A stretch of 8,994 nt of DNA from Chloroflexota bacterium (GCA_027457005.1 DAIDTV010000049.1:1-8994), one strand, 5' to 3'. Numbered from the stretch's first letter, positions 1-6,416 are shown. The notes: generated by a model not told the origin, from the sequence alone. Numbers and translations are program-made.

Positions 1-1
1 C

Positions 2-235
2 ACCGGCACTGGCGGAGCCGCGGCCGGTCCGCGAACCAGCCAGGTGACCGGTGCCGGCCAGGTGCCGCCGCCGGCGCTGCGGGGACTGGGCCGCGACACC
101 ACCCACGAGATGATGCAGAACAGCATCGAGGGGTCGAGGGGAGCGCCTCGGCCGGTCGGCGCGCCGAAGATCGGGCGCAACGACCCCTGCTACTGCGGGA
201 GCGGGCTCAAGTACAAGAAGTGCCACGGCCGCTGA
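2..235 (+). CDS. secA: SecA preprotein translocase ATPase, C-terminal end (partial)
   Basis: This is the last 77 codons of a gene that begins upstream of the window; the frame is open from base 2 to a TGA at 233-235. The end is the SEC-C zinc-binding motif, beginning GRNDPCYCGSG and closing KKCHGR, with the Cys-x-Cys-x8-Cys-His ligand pattern (Cys codons at 188, 194 and 221, His at 224). In SecA, the ATPase that drives proteins through SecYEG, this tail binds zinc and contacts SecB or the ribosome. The stretch before it is a Gly/Pro/Ala-rich linker, normal for SecA C-termini. SEC-C motifs also occur on unrelated proteins, so the motif alone is not proof. The prfB gene just downstream, a well-known secA neighbour, makes SecA the best reading. 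The first GTG visible in frame (44) is internal, not a start. Confidence 0.8.
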   Translation, partial: TGTGGAAAGPRTSQVTGAGQVPPPALRGLGRDTTHEMMQNSIEGSRGAPRPVGAPKIGRNDPCYCGSGLKYKKCHGR

Positions 236-825
236 CCGCGACGCTGGTCCGCCTGGGGCTGGCCGGCGTCGTCGGTGTGATCGCGCTCGGCGGCTACACC
301 ACGTTCCGGATCTGGCAGCAGGGGGCCACTGACGAGCGGGGCCGCCCCGTGGACGCCATCGTGGTCCTGGGCGCGGCGCACTACGGGAACGAGCCCTCGC
401 CGGTATTCGCGGCGCGGATCGACCACGCCGTGGAACTCTGGCTGCAGGGCGTCGCGCCGTACCTCGTGGTCACCGGCGGCAGGGCCCCCGGAGACACCAC
501 CGCGGAAGCGGACATCGCCCAGGAGTACGCGGAGGACCGCGGCGTCCCCGCGGAGGCAATCCTGGCCGAGCGGACGGGCCGGGACACCGCGGAGTCACTG
601 GGAAACGTGGCCGCCATCCTGCGCGCACGAGGGCTCCGCTCGGCGCTGTTCGTGAGCGACCGCACCCACATGCTGCGGGTGCTGCGGATCGCGGCCGACC
701 TGGGAATCCAGGCATACGGCTCACCCACCGCGACGAGCCCGAGCGACCTCGACGCGACCGCGCGGGCGGAAGCGACGATCCACGAGCTGGGCGCGCTCGC
801 GCTGTACCTGGTGACCGGCCGGTAA
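220..825 (+). CDS. YdcF/SanA-like DUF218 membrane-anchored protein
   Basis: A 201-residue protein of the DUF218 (YdcF/SanA/ElyC) superfamily. Residues about 9-25 form one hydrophobic segment, probably an N-terminal membrane anchor. The domain follows in family order: VDAIVVLGAA (44-53), the VTGG turn (84-87), DTAESLGNV (122-130, the usual NT-x-EN region), SDRTHMLR (146-153, matching the family's S-x-x-HM-x-R block) and a C-terminal HELGALALY. The biochemical role of most members is unclear; E. coli relatives affect envelope integrity and peptidoglycan precursor handling, and YdcF binds S-adenosylmethionine. The GTG start at 220 lies inside the last codons of secA (16-nt overlap), which suggests cotranscription. 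No strong ribosome binding site is visible, so the exact start is less sure, but the anchor requires a start near here. The assignment to the superfamily is firm; the substrate is unknown. Confidence 0.85.
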   Translation: MPRPLTATLVRLGLAGVVGVIALGGYTTFRIWQQGATDERGRPVDAIVVLGAAHYGNEPSPVFAARIDHAVELWLQGVAPYLVVTGGRAPGDTTAEADIAQEYAEDRGVPAEAILAERTGRDTAESLGNVAAILRARGLRSALFVSDRTHMLRVLRIAADLGIQAYGSPTATSPSDLDATARAEATIHELGALALYLVTGR

Positions 826-921
826 GGCCCGCCGGACCCGGCGAGGTCGGGGCGATTGCGCCAGGACCGGGGCCGCGGCGCGAAATGGGAACGCAAGATC
901 CGGATTTTCGCACGCAACCTC

Positions 922-950
922 TTGAGAACATGGCCGGCCGTTCGTATACT
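922..950 (+). promoter_or_regulatory. Sigma70-type promoter for the cysteine-rich gene and prfB
   Basis: TTGAGA (922-927) and TATACT (945-950) are separated by exactly 17 nt, five of six matches to each consensus box. It lies about 100 nt after the ydcF stop, in a locally less GC-rich stretch, and predicts a transcript start near 957. It would drive the small cysteine-rich gene, prfB, the GNAT gene and probably the phosphatase. Confidence 0.7.
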
Positions 951-957
951 TCCGTGA

Positions 958-983
958 AACGCCGGAGTCCGCGCTCTGGCGTT
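958..983 (+). promoter_or_regulatory. Hairpin at the 5' end of the prfB-operon transcript
   Basis: Arms AACGCCGGAG (958-967) and CTCTGGCGTT (974-983) pair over 10 bp, with one G-U pair and a 6-nt loop. The stem begins within a few bases of the start site predicted from the 922-950 promoter, so the mRNA would start with a hairpin. No run of T follows, so it is more likely a stabilising or regulatory leader stem than a terminator. Confidence 0.4.
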
Positions 984-1026
984 CCGTTTGCCACCCGGGC
1001 CGTCCCCCCAGGGTCGTTCGACAGCG

Positions 1027-1278
1027 GTGGATCGCAGCAGCGAGGGTGTTGTGCGGGCGGAGGTCGTCGAAGAAGGGTTCCTCGATCTGATCGCATGTGA
1101 GAGAGACTGCCGGAAGTGCAGCTACGCCGCGAGCCTCGACTGTGACGGCAACTGTGGCGTCTGCCCCCATAACGGGTATTGTCCCTGCGTGAACCCCGTC
1201 GTCGCCCGGAGCAAGACCGCCCTGCGGATGATCGAGCTGCGCCCGATCCTGCTGCAGGACCTGCGAGCGCGTCGCTGA
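1027..1278 (+). CDS. Small eight-cysteine protein upstream of prfB, unknown function
   Basis: I do not recognise this family. The protein is 83 residues if it starts at GTG 1027; GTG 1051 (GAGGG 4 nt upstream, 75 residues) or TTG 988 are alternatives, and no start has a strong ribosome binding site. Eight cysteines (codons at 1096, 1108, 1117, 1141, 1153, 1162, 1180, 1186) lie within about 31 residues as two C-x3-C-x2-C triads followed by C-x5-C-x-C. This looks like a zinc- or iron-sulfur-binding module. The flanks are charged: an acidic N-terminal part (AEVVEEGF) and a basic Arg/Leu-rich C-terminus. No signal peptide or membrane segment is visible. Its TGA (1276-1278) shares the A with the prfB ATG (1278-1280), a translational-coupling arrangement. 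The ordered cysteine pattern, a promoter 80 nt upstream and the coupling argue that it is a real gene. C-x3-C-x2-C also occurs in radical SAM enzymes, but this protein is far too short to be one. Confidence 0.65.
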   Translation: MDRSSEGVVRAEVVEEGFLDLIACERDCRKCSYAASLDCDGNCGVCPHNGYCPCVNPVVARSKTALRMIELRPILLQDLRARR

Positions 1279-2388
1279 TGGACCTCGCGTCCGTCCGTGA
1301 CCTCGTGGAGCGTGTCCGCGCGACCTCGGGGCGGCTTTGACCTTGCCGTAAAGGAAGACCGGCTCAGCGAGCTGGACGGCCGCGCCTCCCGCCCGGATCT
1401 CTGGGACGATCCGGCGGCTGCCCAGCGGCTCATGCGGGACGCCGATCGGCTCCGCGAGGAACTGACGACCTGGCGGGACCTGGAGCATCGCGCGAACGAG
1501 CTCACCGAGCTGGCCGAGTTGGCCGCCGAGGATCCCGACCCGGAGCTCGCGAGCGCCGTGGACACCGAGTACGCCGAGCTCGACGCCGCGTACGCCCGGC
1601 TGCGCACCGAGTTGCTGTTCAGCGGCGAGTACGACGAACGCGACGCGCTGCTCACGATCAGCGCGGGCGTCGGCGGCACGGAGGCGACCGACTGGGCCCA
1701 GATGCTGCTGCGCATGTACCTGCGCTGGGCCGAGCGCCACCGCTTCGCCACCGAGATCCTCGACCAGACCGAGGGCGAGGAGGTGGGCCTCAAGAGCGTC
1801 ACCGTGGCCGTGGACGGGAGGGACGCCTACGGCTACCTGCGGGCGGAGCGGGGCGTGCACCGGCTGGTCCGGATCAGCCCGTTCGACTCGCAGAAGCGCC
1901 GCCAGACCACGTTCGGGCTGGTGGAGGTCCTTCCGGAGGTGGAGGACGAGGTGGAGGTCGCGATCGATCCGGACGACCTGCGCATCGACACGTTCCGGGC
2001 CACCGGGCACGGCGGACAGAACGTCAACAAGACCGACTCCGCGGTGCGCATCACGCACCTCCCGACCGGGATCGTGACCCAGAGCCAGAACGAGCGCTCG
2101 CAGCTCCAGAACAAGGACACCGCCATGAAGGTCCTCCGGGCGCGGCTCCTGGAGCGTGCCCTGGAGGAACGCGAGGCGCAGCTCGCGGCCATCCGCGGCG
2201 AACACGTCGAGGCGGGCTGGGGGCACCAGATCCGCTCGTACGTGCTCCACCCGTACCAGATGGTGAAGGACCTGCGCACCGAGGTCGAGACGAGCAATAC
2301 CGGCGCGGTCCTCGACGGAGACCTCGACGTCTTCATGCTGGCCGAGCTCGAGCGCGAGGCAACCACCGACGGGGGCGCGGAGTCGTGA
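1278..2388 (+). CDS. prfB: Peptide chain release factor 2, made by programmed +1 frameshift
   Basis: RF2 recognises UAA and UGA in the ribosomal A site and triggers peptide release. ATG 1278 opens a 20-codon zero frame ending at TGA 1338-1340; a +1 shift at CTT TGA C continues in frame from GAC 1339 to TGA 2386-2388, giving 369 residues, normal for RF2. After the shift come the N-terminal helical domain, the stop-recognition tripeptide SPF (residues 200-202, nt 1876-1884), diagnostic of RF2 rather than RF1, and the catalytic GGQ (245-247, nt 2011-2019) within GHGGQNVNKTDSAVR. A gene call that ignores the frameshift would place a false start at GTG 1297 or later in the second frame. The start overlaps the stop of the cysteine-rich gene, and the stop overlaps the GTG of the GNAT gene, so the three are probably translationally coupled. 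The secA-prfB neighbourhood is widespread in bacteria. Confidence 0.97.
1326..1341 (+). promoter_or_regulatory. prfB: prfB programmed +1 frameshift site
   Basis: The sequence reads TCG GGG CGG CTT TGA C. It aligns base for base with the E. coli element, where AGGGGG and a 3-nt spacer precede CTTTGAC: here the internal Shine-Dalgarno-like GGGG is followed by CGG, then CTT TGA C. In the known mechanism, slow UGA decoding when RF2 is scarce lets the Leu-tRNA slip from CUU to UUU, so RF2 autoregulates its synthesis. The slippery heptamer is perfect; the Shine-Dalgarno-like part is weaker than in E. coli. Confidence 0.93.
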
Positions 2389-3464
2389 GGGCCGACGCGG
2401 AGCCCGCGATCCTGCGGCCGATCGGCCCGGGGGACATCCCGGCCTGCATCGACGTCTTCTACCAGTCGGTGGATCCGCTGTACCGGCGGCTGGACCAGGC
2501 GATCCCGCCCCGCGATCCCGGGTCACTGGCGCGGCTCATCGGGCACCTGCTCGAGCACGATGCGGAGCGGTCATGGCTCGCCGAGTCGCCCTCCTCCACC
2601 GGCGACCCGGAACCGCCGCGAATCCTGGGGTTCGGCACCGCGTGGCAGCGGGAGTCGACCTGGTACCTGGCGCTGCTCTTCATCCGCCCCGAGGCCCAGG
2701 CGGGTGGCCTCGGGCGGCAGCTCCTCCTTCGCACGTTCCCGCGCGGGCCGCTGGCGGCCGGCTCGAGCGCCGGAGTGGGGGGCTCGGGCGCCGGAGTGGC
2801 CGGTTCGGAGGCCGGAGTGGCCGGTTCGGATGCCGGAGTGGCCGGCGCCGGGCGCGACGCATCCGTTGCGGGGGGCGCGGAGCCGGGCCTCATGGGCACG
2901 TGCGTGGACTCGATCCAGCCCATCTCCACCGGGCTGTACGCGGGCTACGGGATCGTGCCGCGCGTCCCGCTGTTCACGGCGATCGGCCGCCCCCGGGACG
3001 GCGTGCTGCCGGCACTGCCGCGGGACGTGGTGGCGACCGGGTTCGAGGCGCTTCCGGCCACCTACGCCCTCGCCGACACCCTGGCGACCGTCGACCGGGG
3101 CACGCTCGGCTTTGCGCGTCCCGAGGACCACCGGTTCTGGGCCCACGAAGGGCGGCGCGGCGTGCTGTTCCGTCGCTCGGGCGCGGGCGAGGCCGTGGGC
3201 TACGGGTACGCGCAGCGCTCGGGCCGGCTCGGCCCAGTCGCGCTGCTGGACGACACGCTCTATCCGGCGGTGCTCGGCACGCTGGTGGCGCGCGAGTCGC
3301 CACCGGGCCCATTCCTGGCCCTTGTGCCGGGCGTGAACCACCGCGCGATGGTGGCACTGCTCCACGCCGGGTTCCGGTTCGAGGGATTCCCCGGGATCGT
3401 CGGGTCGACCCGCCCGTGGGAGGGGCTGGAACGCTACATGCCCGCAAGCTTCGCGCTGCTCTGA
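2385..3464 (+). CDS. Tandem GNAT-like acetyltransferase with a Gly/Ala repeat insert
   Basis: A 359-residue protein starting at GTG 2385, whose GTGA overlaps the prfB stop by 4 nt. The first half is a GNAT fold: an N-terminal ILRPIGPGDIPACIDVF, then strand 4 and the acetyl-CoA loop in LLFIRPEAQAGGLGRQLL (98-115, the Q-A-G-G-L-G signature). The strand-5 region (GLYAGYGIVPRVPL, 183-196) lies about 70 residues later. Between them is a low-complexity insert with four 7-residue repeats (129-156). The second half (about 215-359) looks like a degenerate second GNAT domain, with AVGYGYAQRSG and a VPGVNHRAMVALLHAGFR block resembling the last helix and strands. Substrate and targets cannot be told; GNATs acetylate amines of proteins, antibiotics or metabolites. 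No proof of a functional link to RF2 beyond coupling; RimI-type protein acetylation is a possibility only. Confidence 0.75.
   Translation: MRADAEPAILRPIGPGDIPACIDVFYQSVDPLYRRLDQAIPPRDPGSLARLIGHLLEHDAERSWLAESPSSTGDPEPPRILGFGTAWQRESTWYLALLFIRPEAQAGGLGRQLLLRTFPRGPLAAGSSAGVGGSGAGVAGSEAGVAGSDAGVAGAGRDASVAGGAEPGLMGTCVDSIQPISTGLYAGYGIVPRVPLFTAIGRPRDGVLPALPRDVVATGFEALPATYALADTLATVDRGTLGFARPEDHRFWAHEGRRGVLFRRSGAGEAVGYGYAQRSGRLGPVALLDDTLYPAVLGTLVARESPPGPFLALVPGVNHRAMVALLHAGFRFEGFPGIVGSTRPWEGLERYMPASFALL
2769..2852 (+). repeat. Four in-frame 21-nt tandem repeats inside the GNAT gene
   Basis: Four consecutive 21-nt units (starting 2769, 2790, 2811 and 2832) each begin GCCGGAGTG and encode AGV-[A/G]-G-[S/A]-[G/E/D]. 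Units 2 and 3 differ at one base; units 1 and 4 are more diverged. The unit length is a multiple of 3, so copy-number change would keep the frame. The repeat forms a flexible Gly/Ala loop in the middle of the first GNAT domain. Confidence 0.9.
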
Positions 3465-3489
3465 GCGACGGGCAGGCGGCAGGTCAGCG

Positions 3490-4455
3490 ATGGGCTACCC
3501 GCACGGTCCCGATCCGCGGGCGCCGGGGCGCTTCGACGGGGAGGCGTTCGACGCGACCGCCCACGGACCCGCCTGGAGCGCGGCCCTGCGTCGCGGCACG
3601 GACGCCGAGCTGCGCGGCTGGCTGGCGTTCGCCCTGTCCTGCTGCGACACGGCCGACGAGATAGCCCTCCGCCACTTCCGGCGCGACCTCGAGATCTCCA
3701 CGAAGCCGGACCGCAGCCTCGTGACCCAGGCCGACCGGGCCATCGAGACGCTGCTGCGGGAGCGTGTCCTGGCCGCCTACCCGGGGCACGGGCTGGTCGG
3801 CGAGGAGTACGGCACCGAGGCGGGCGACGCGGCCGTGCGCTGGTACATCGACCCGATCGACGGCACCCACAACTTCGTCCGGGGAGTGCCGCTCTTCGGC
3901 ACGCTGCTGGCCGTCGAGCGCGACGGCGAGATGCAGGTCGGCGTGCTGTCCGCCCCGGCGCTCCGGGAGCGCTGGTTCGCCTGGCGGGGCGGTGGCGCGT
4001 GGGTCGTGCGGGCCGACCCGGTCGGGTCGGCCGAGCCGCGGCGGATCGAGGCATCCCGCGTTCGGGCCGTGGCCGATGCCCAGGTCCTCTACGGGTCGCC
4101 GTTCGCCATCATGGACTCGGGCTGGGCACCGGGGTTCGCGGGCTTGATCCGCGGGGCATGGCGCGACCGCGGGTTCGGCGACTTCTGGGGCTACGCGCTG
4201 GTGGCCGAGGGCGCCGCGGAGGCGATGCTCGAGGTGGGGATCCACCCGTGGGACCTGGCCGCGCCGCTCGTGCTCGTCGAGGAGGCCGGAGGGCGGATGA
4301 GCGACTTCGGGGGCGCCCGGGGGGTGGAGGCCGGCAGCGTGGTCGCCACCAACGGGGTCCTGCACGCGGCGGTGCTCGCCGCGCTCCGGGACCCGGCGCG
4401 GCATGGCGACGAGCGCTCGGGCCCTGGCGACCGCCCGATGTCGCAGGCGACCTGA
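3490..4455 (+). CDS. HisN-type histidinol-phosphatase / inositol-monophosphatase family enzyme
   Basis: A 321-residue Mg2+-dependent phosphatase of the IMPase fold. Metal-binding motifs appear in order: GEE at 104-106, DPIDGT at 121-126 within WYIDPIDGTHNFVRG, and WDLA at 254-257 followed by EEAGGRMSDFGG. The FVRGVP and GFGDFWGYALVAEGAAE (228-244) blocks resemble actinobacterial-type HisN, which removes phosphate from L-histidinol phosphate in histidine synthesis; an inositol or other sugar monophosphatase cannot be excluded. About 40 residues precede the usual family start, so a later start is possible, although the ATG at 3490 has a weak AGG-containing site upstream. It lies 25 nt after the GNAT gene and is probably cotranscribed. 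No other histidine gene is in view, so its pathway is not supported by context. Confidence 0.85.
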   Translation: MGYPHGPDPRAPGRFDGEAFDATAHGPAWSAALRRGTDAELRGWLAFALSCCDTADEIALRHFRRDLEISTKPDRSLVTQADRAIETLLRERVLAAYPGHGLVGEEYGTEAGDAAVRWYIDPIDGTHNFVRGVPLFGTLLAVERDGEMQVGVLSAPALRERWFAWRGGGAWVVRADPVGSAEPRRIEASRVRAVADAQVLYGSPFAIMDSGWAPGFAGLIRGAWRDRGFGDFWGYALVAEGAAEAMLEVGIHPWDLAAPLVLVEEAGGRMSDFGGARGVEAGSVVATNGVLHAAVLAALRDPARHGDERSGPGDRPMSQAT

Positions 4456-4462
4456 GCGGCCG

Positions 4463-4496
4463 CGCGGGGATGCCCCGCGGCCCGAACCAGTCGGGC
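4463..4496 (+). terminator. Two adjacent GC hairpins after the hisN-like gene
   Basis: A 7-bp stem CGCGGGG/CCCCGCG (4463-4469, 4473-4479) with an ATG loop is followed directly by a 6-bp stem GCCCGA/TCGGGC (4480-4485, 4491-4496) with a 5-nt loop. They begin 8 nt after the stop codon at the transition to ftsE. There is no T-run, so termination is inferred from position and stability only. Confidence 0.4.
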
Positions 4497-4514
4497 GGCC
4501 GGACCCGTCCCCTG

Positions 4515-4523
4515 TGCTACCCT
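4515..4523 (+). promoter_or_regulatory. Possible extended -10 promoter for ftsEX
   Basis: TG-C-TACCCT (TG at 4515-4516, hexamer 4518-4523) fits the extended -10 pattern TGnTAnnnT, just after the hairpin pair and about 70 nt before the ftsE ATG. No convincing -35 is present, so this is weak. Confidence 0.3.
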
Positions 4524-4557
4524 GACCCCCACGTGGCTTTGCTCGCCGTGCCCGCGT

Positions 4558-4588
4558 GCGGAGTCTCCGGAAACCTCCGCTCGCGGAG
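4558..4588 (+). promoter_or_regulatory. Alternative hairpins around the ftsE ribosome binding site
   Basis: CTCCGC (4575-4580) can pair with GCGGAG upstream (4558-4563, 11-nt loop). Alternatively its CTCCG can pair with CGGAG downstream (4584-4588, loop CTCG), which contains the GGAG ribosome binding site. The two pairings exclude each other, as in an RNA switch that hides or frees the site. Six-base complements are expected fairly often at this GC content, so regulation is a guess. Confidence 0.3.
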
Positions 4589-4594
4589 CCAGAC

Positions 4595-5401
4595 ATGACC
4601 ACATCGACGCGCCGCATCGCGGGCGCGCTCGCCGCTGCCACCGTCAGCCACCCCGAGCCGGACGCCGTCGAGGGCACGAGCGCGGTCGTGGGTGGCCTGC
4701 CGGAGCCACGCAGGATCTCGATCGCGCTCGAGGACGTGAGCAAGGTCTACCCCAACGGGCGCCGCGCGCTGGCCGACGTCGATCTGGCGGTTCCCGATGG
4801 AGACTTCGTGTTCCTCGTGGGACCGTCCGGTGCCGGCAAGACCACCCTGATCAAGCTGCTGATCCGGGACGAGGTCGCCACCAGCGGCACCGTGTTCGTC
4901 GCCGGCCGGGATGTCAGCCGCCTGTCCCGCCGCGAAGTCCCGAAGCTCCGGCGCCGGATCGGCATCGTGTTCCAGGACTACCGACTGCTCCCCAACAAGT
5001 CGGTGCGGGAGAACGTCGCGTTCGCGCTCGAGGTGACCGGAACGCCGGGCCGCCAGATCCGCCCGGCCGTCGAGCGGGTGCTCGCCCTCGTGGGGCTCAC
5101 CGCGCAGGGCGACCAGCTCCCGACCCAGCTCTCCGGCGGGGAGCAGCAGCGGACGGCGATCGCGCGGGCCCTGGTGCACGAGCCACGGGTGATCATCGCG
5201 GACGAGCCGACGGGCAACCTGGATCCCCTGATCAGCTGGGAGATCATCCAGCTGCTGCTTCGCATCAACGAGCTGGGCACCACCGTCCTCATGGCCACCC
5301 ACAACGCCGAGGTCGTGACCGCGCTCCGCCGCCGCGTCGTCGCGCTGGAGGACGGGCGCGTGGTGCGCGACGAGGTCGGCGGCTACCATCGCGAGTACTG
5401 A
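4595..5401 (+). CDS. ftsE: Cell-division ABC transporter ATP-binding protein FtsE
   Basis: A 268-residue ABC ATPase, with FtsX next door. Visible motifs: Walker A GPSGAGKT (76-83), Q-loop FQDYR (126-130), signature LSGGEQQR (179-186), Walker B VIIADEPT (199-206) and the switch histidine in ATHN (H236). RLLPNKSVRENV after the Q-loop is typical of FtsE. FtsE and FtsX use ATP to relay signals across the membrane to peptidoglycan hydrolases during division. I chose ATG 4595 because GGAG lies 6 nt upstream; GTG 4556 would add 13 residues. Even so, about 40 residues (Ala/Thr/Pro-rich, no motif) precede the usual FtsE start near ISIALEDVSKVYPNG. A later GTG at 4688 would give a more standard length of 237 residues but has only a distant GAGGG. 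The stop is 3 nt before the ftsX ATG. Confidence 0.93.
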   Translation: MTTSTRRIAGALAAATVSHPEPDAVEGTSAVVGGLPEPRRISIALEDVSKVYPNGRRALADVDLAVPDGDFVFLVGPSGAGKTTLIKLLIRDEVATSGTVFVAGRDVSRLSRREVPKLRRRIGIVFQDYRLLPNKSVRENVAFALEVTGTPGRQIRPAVERVLALVGLTAQGDQLPTQLSGGEQQRTAIARALVHEPRVIIADEPTGNLDPLISWEIIQLLLRINELGTTVLMATHNAEVVTALRRRVVALEDGRVVRDEVGGYHREY

Positions 5402-5404
5402 CCC

Positions 5405-6295
5405 ATGCTTCGATTCCTCGCCTTCTCCATCCGCCGCGCCTGGCAGGGGTTCTGGCGCAACGCCGTCATGAGCCTGGCCGCCACGATCACGATGACGCTG
5501 ATGCTGCTGATGCTGGCGGGTCTCGTCATCGGGCTCTCGGGCATGGACGCCGGCCTCCGCTTCATCGAGCAGAAGGTCGAGGTGCAGGCGTTCATCGCCG
5601 ACGGGGTCCCGCAGTCCCGCATCGACGCGCTGGTGGCCCAGGTCCGCGCCCTCCCCGAGGTGTCCGAGGTCGACTACCTCGACAAGCAGCAGGCCCTTGC
5701 GCAGTGGCAGGAGCAGCTGCGCCAGCAGGGCCAGCCCGACTATTCCAGCGAGACCGGCACCAACCCCATTCCCGCCAGCATCCAGGTGAAGCTGAAGGAC
5801 CCCCACGTGTACGGCACGGTGATCCAGACGCTCCAGGCCGCCCAGGGCGTGGTCACCGACGTCCTCGAGACCCAGCACGTGGTGGATGCGCTGCTGAGCG
5901 TGACCGGCTTCCTGCGCACCGCCGGCGTGGTGGTCCTGGGGCTGGTCGGGATCACGGTGCTGTTCATCGTCGTGAACACGATCCGACTGGCCGTGGTGGC
6001 ACGGTCCGAGGAGATCGAGATCATGCGGCTGGTCGGCGCGTCAGACGCGTTCATCCGCTGGCCGTTCATCTTCGAGGGGGTCCTCGTGGGGCTGCTCGGC
6101 GCGGCGGTGACGCTGGGGATCCTCGCGCTGGCGGCCCAGCCGATCGGCCAGGGGGTGGCCACACTGATCGGCCAGGTCCCCATCCAGTTCGACCGGAACC
6201 TGGCGGAGGAGCTGATCCTGGTCGTGGTTGGGGCCGGCCTCGCGCTGGGTGGCGTCGGTGCCGCCATCTCCGTCCGCACGTACCTGATCCGCTGA
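5405..6295 (+). CDS. ftsX: Cell-division membrane protein FtsX
   Basis: A 296-residue permease-like protein with the FtsX layout: a short cytoplasmic start rich in Arg and aromatic residues (LAFSIRRAWQGFWRN), TM1 at about 22-45, a roughly 125-residue extracellular loop, then TM2 (about 170-192), TM3 (222-244) and TM4 (268-290). The hallmark between TM2 and TM3 is NTIRLAVVARSEEIEIMRLV (191-210) followed by GASDAFIRWPFIFEG. The extracellular loop, with LPEVSEVDYLDKQQAL, is where FtsX proteins usually contact hydrolases or their activators. It partners with FtsE directly upstream (3-nt gap, no strong ribosome binding site, so coupled translation is likely). The usual hydrolase partner (NlpC/P60, amidase activator or M23 type) is not in this window; the next gene is a protease. 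Length and topology are normal. Confidence 0.95.
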   Translation: MLRFLAFSIRRAWQGFWRNAVMSLAATITMTLMLLMLAGLVIGLSGMDAGLRFIEQKVEVQAFIADGVPQSRIDALVAQVRALPEVSEVDYLDKQQALAQWQEQLRQQGQPDYSSETGTNPIPASIQVKLKDPHVYGTVIQTLQAAQGVVTDVLETQHVVDALLSVTGFLRTAGVVVLGLVGITVLFIVVNTIRLAVVARSEEIEIMRLVGASDAFIRWPFIFEGVLVGLLGAAVTLGILALAAQPIGQGVATLIGQVPIQFDRNLAEELILVVVGAGLALGGVGAAISVRTYLIR

Positions 6296-6394
6296 CCCGA
6301 CCCCCGTGGGGGGAGCGGCCCGGTCCGCCCGACGGCCCGCCGGCCGGTTGACGCGCTCCGCCCCGGCGCGCGCGCCCCGCCCCCGAAGCGCGCA

Positions 6395-6416
6395 CAATCG
6401 GTCCTCGCGCCGATTG
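6395..6416. repeat. Inverted repeat upstream of the S41 protease gene
   Basis: CAATCGG (6395-6401) and CCGATTG (6410-6416) form a perfect 7-nt inverted repeat with an 8-nt centre, ending 38 nt before the ctpA ATG. It lies in a locally AT-richer patch and could be a protein-binding operator or an mRNA hairpin. No matching -35/-10 pair is evident around it. Confidence 0.35.

Noticed and set aside
1096..1119. Radical SAM C-x3-C-x2-C cluster motif
   Set aside because: The protein is at most 96 residues and lacks the barrel. The motif occurs twice, which fits a small metal-binding module better.
1338..1340. TGA early in prfB as a sign of a broken gene
   Set aside because: It is the canonical CTT TGA C programmed frameshift site, and the downstream frame is fully intact.
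721..2526. 601-codon open frame on the minus strand across prfB and the cysteine-rich gene
   Set aside because: It is antisense to prfB, whose motifs are unmistakable. Long antisense frames without stops are expected at this GC content, and the product is Arg/Ala/His-rich with no recognisable domain.
2459..2929. Minus-strand frame with Pro-Glu-Pro-Ala-Thr-Pro repeats, resembling a cell-wall or collagen-like protein
   Set aside because: The repeats are simply the reverse complement of the 21-nt repeats inside the GNAT gene.
6301..6313. CCCCC-GTG-GGGGG hairpin after ftsX as a terminator
   Set aside because: The stem is only 5 bp with a 3-nt loop and no T-run follows. It is not convincing in GC-rich sequence.
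6348..6353. TTGACG as the -35 of a ctpA promoter
   Set aside because: The expected -10 position 17 nt later is CGCGCC. The nearest -10-like sequence (CACAAT, 6393-6398) is 39 nt away.
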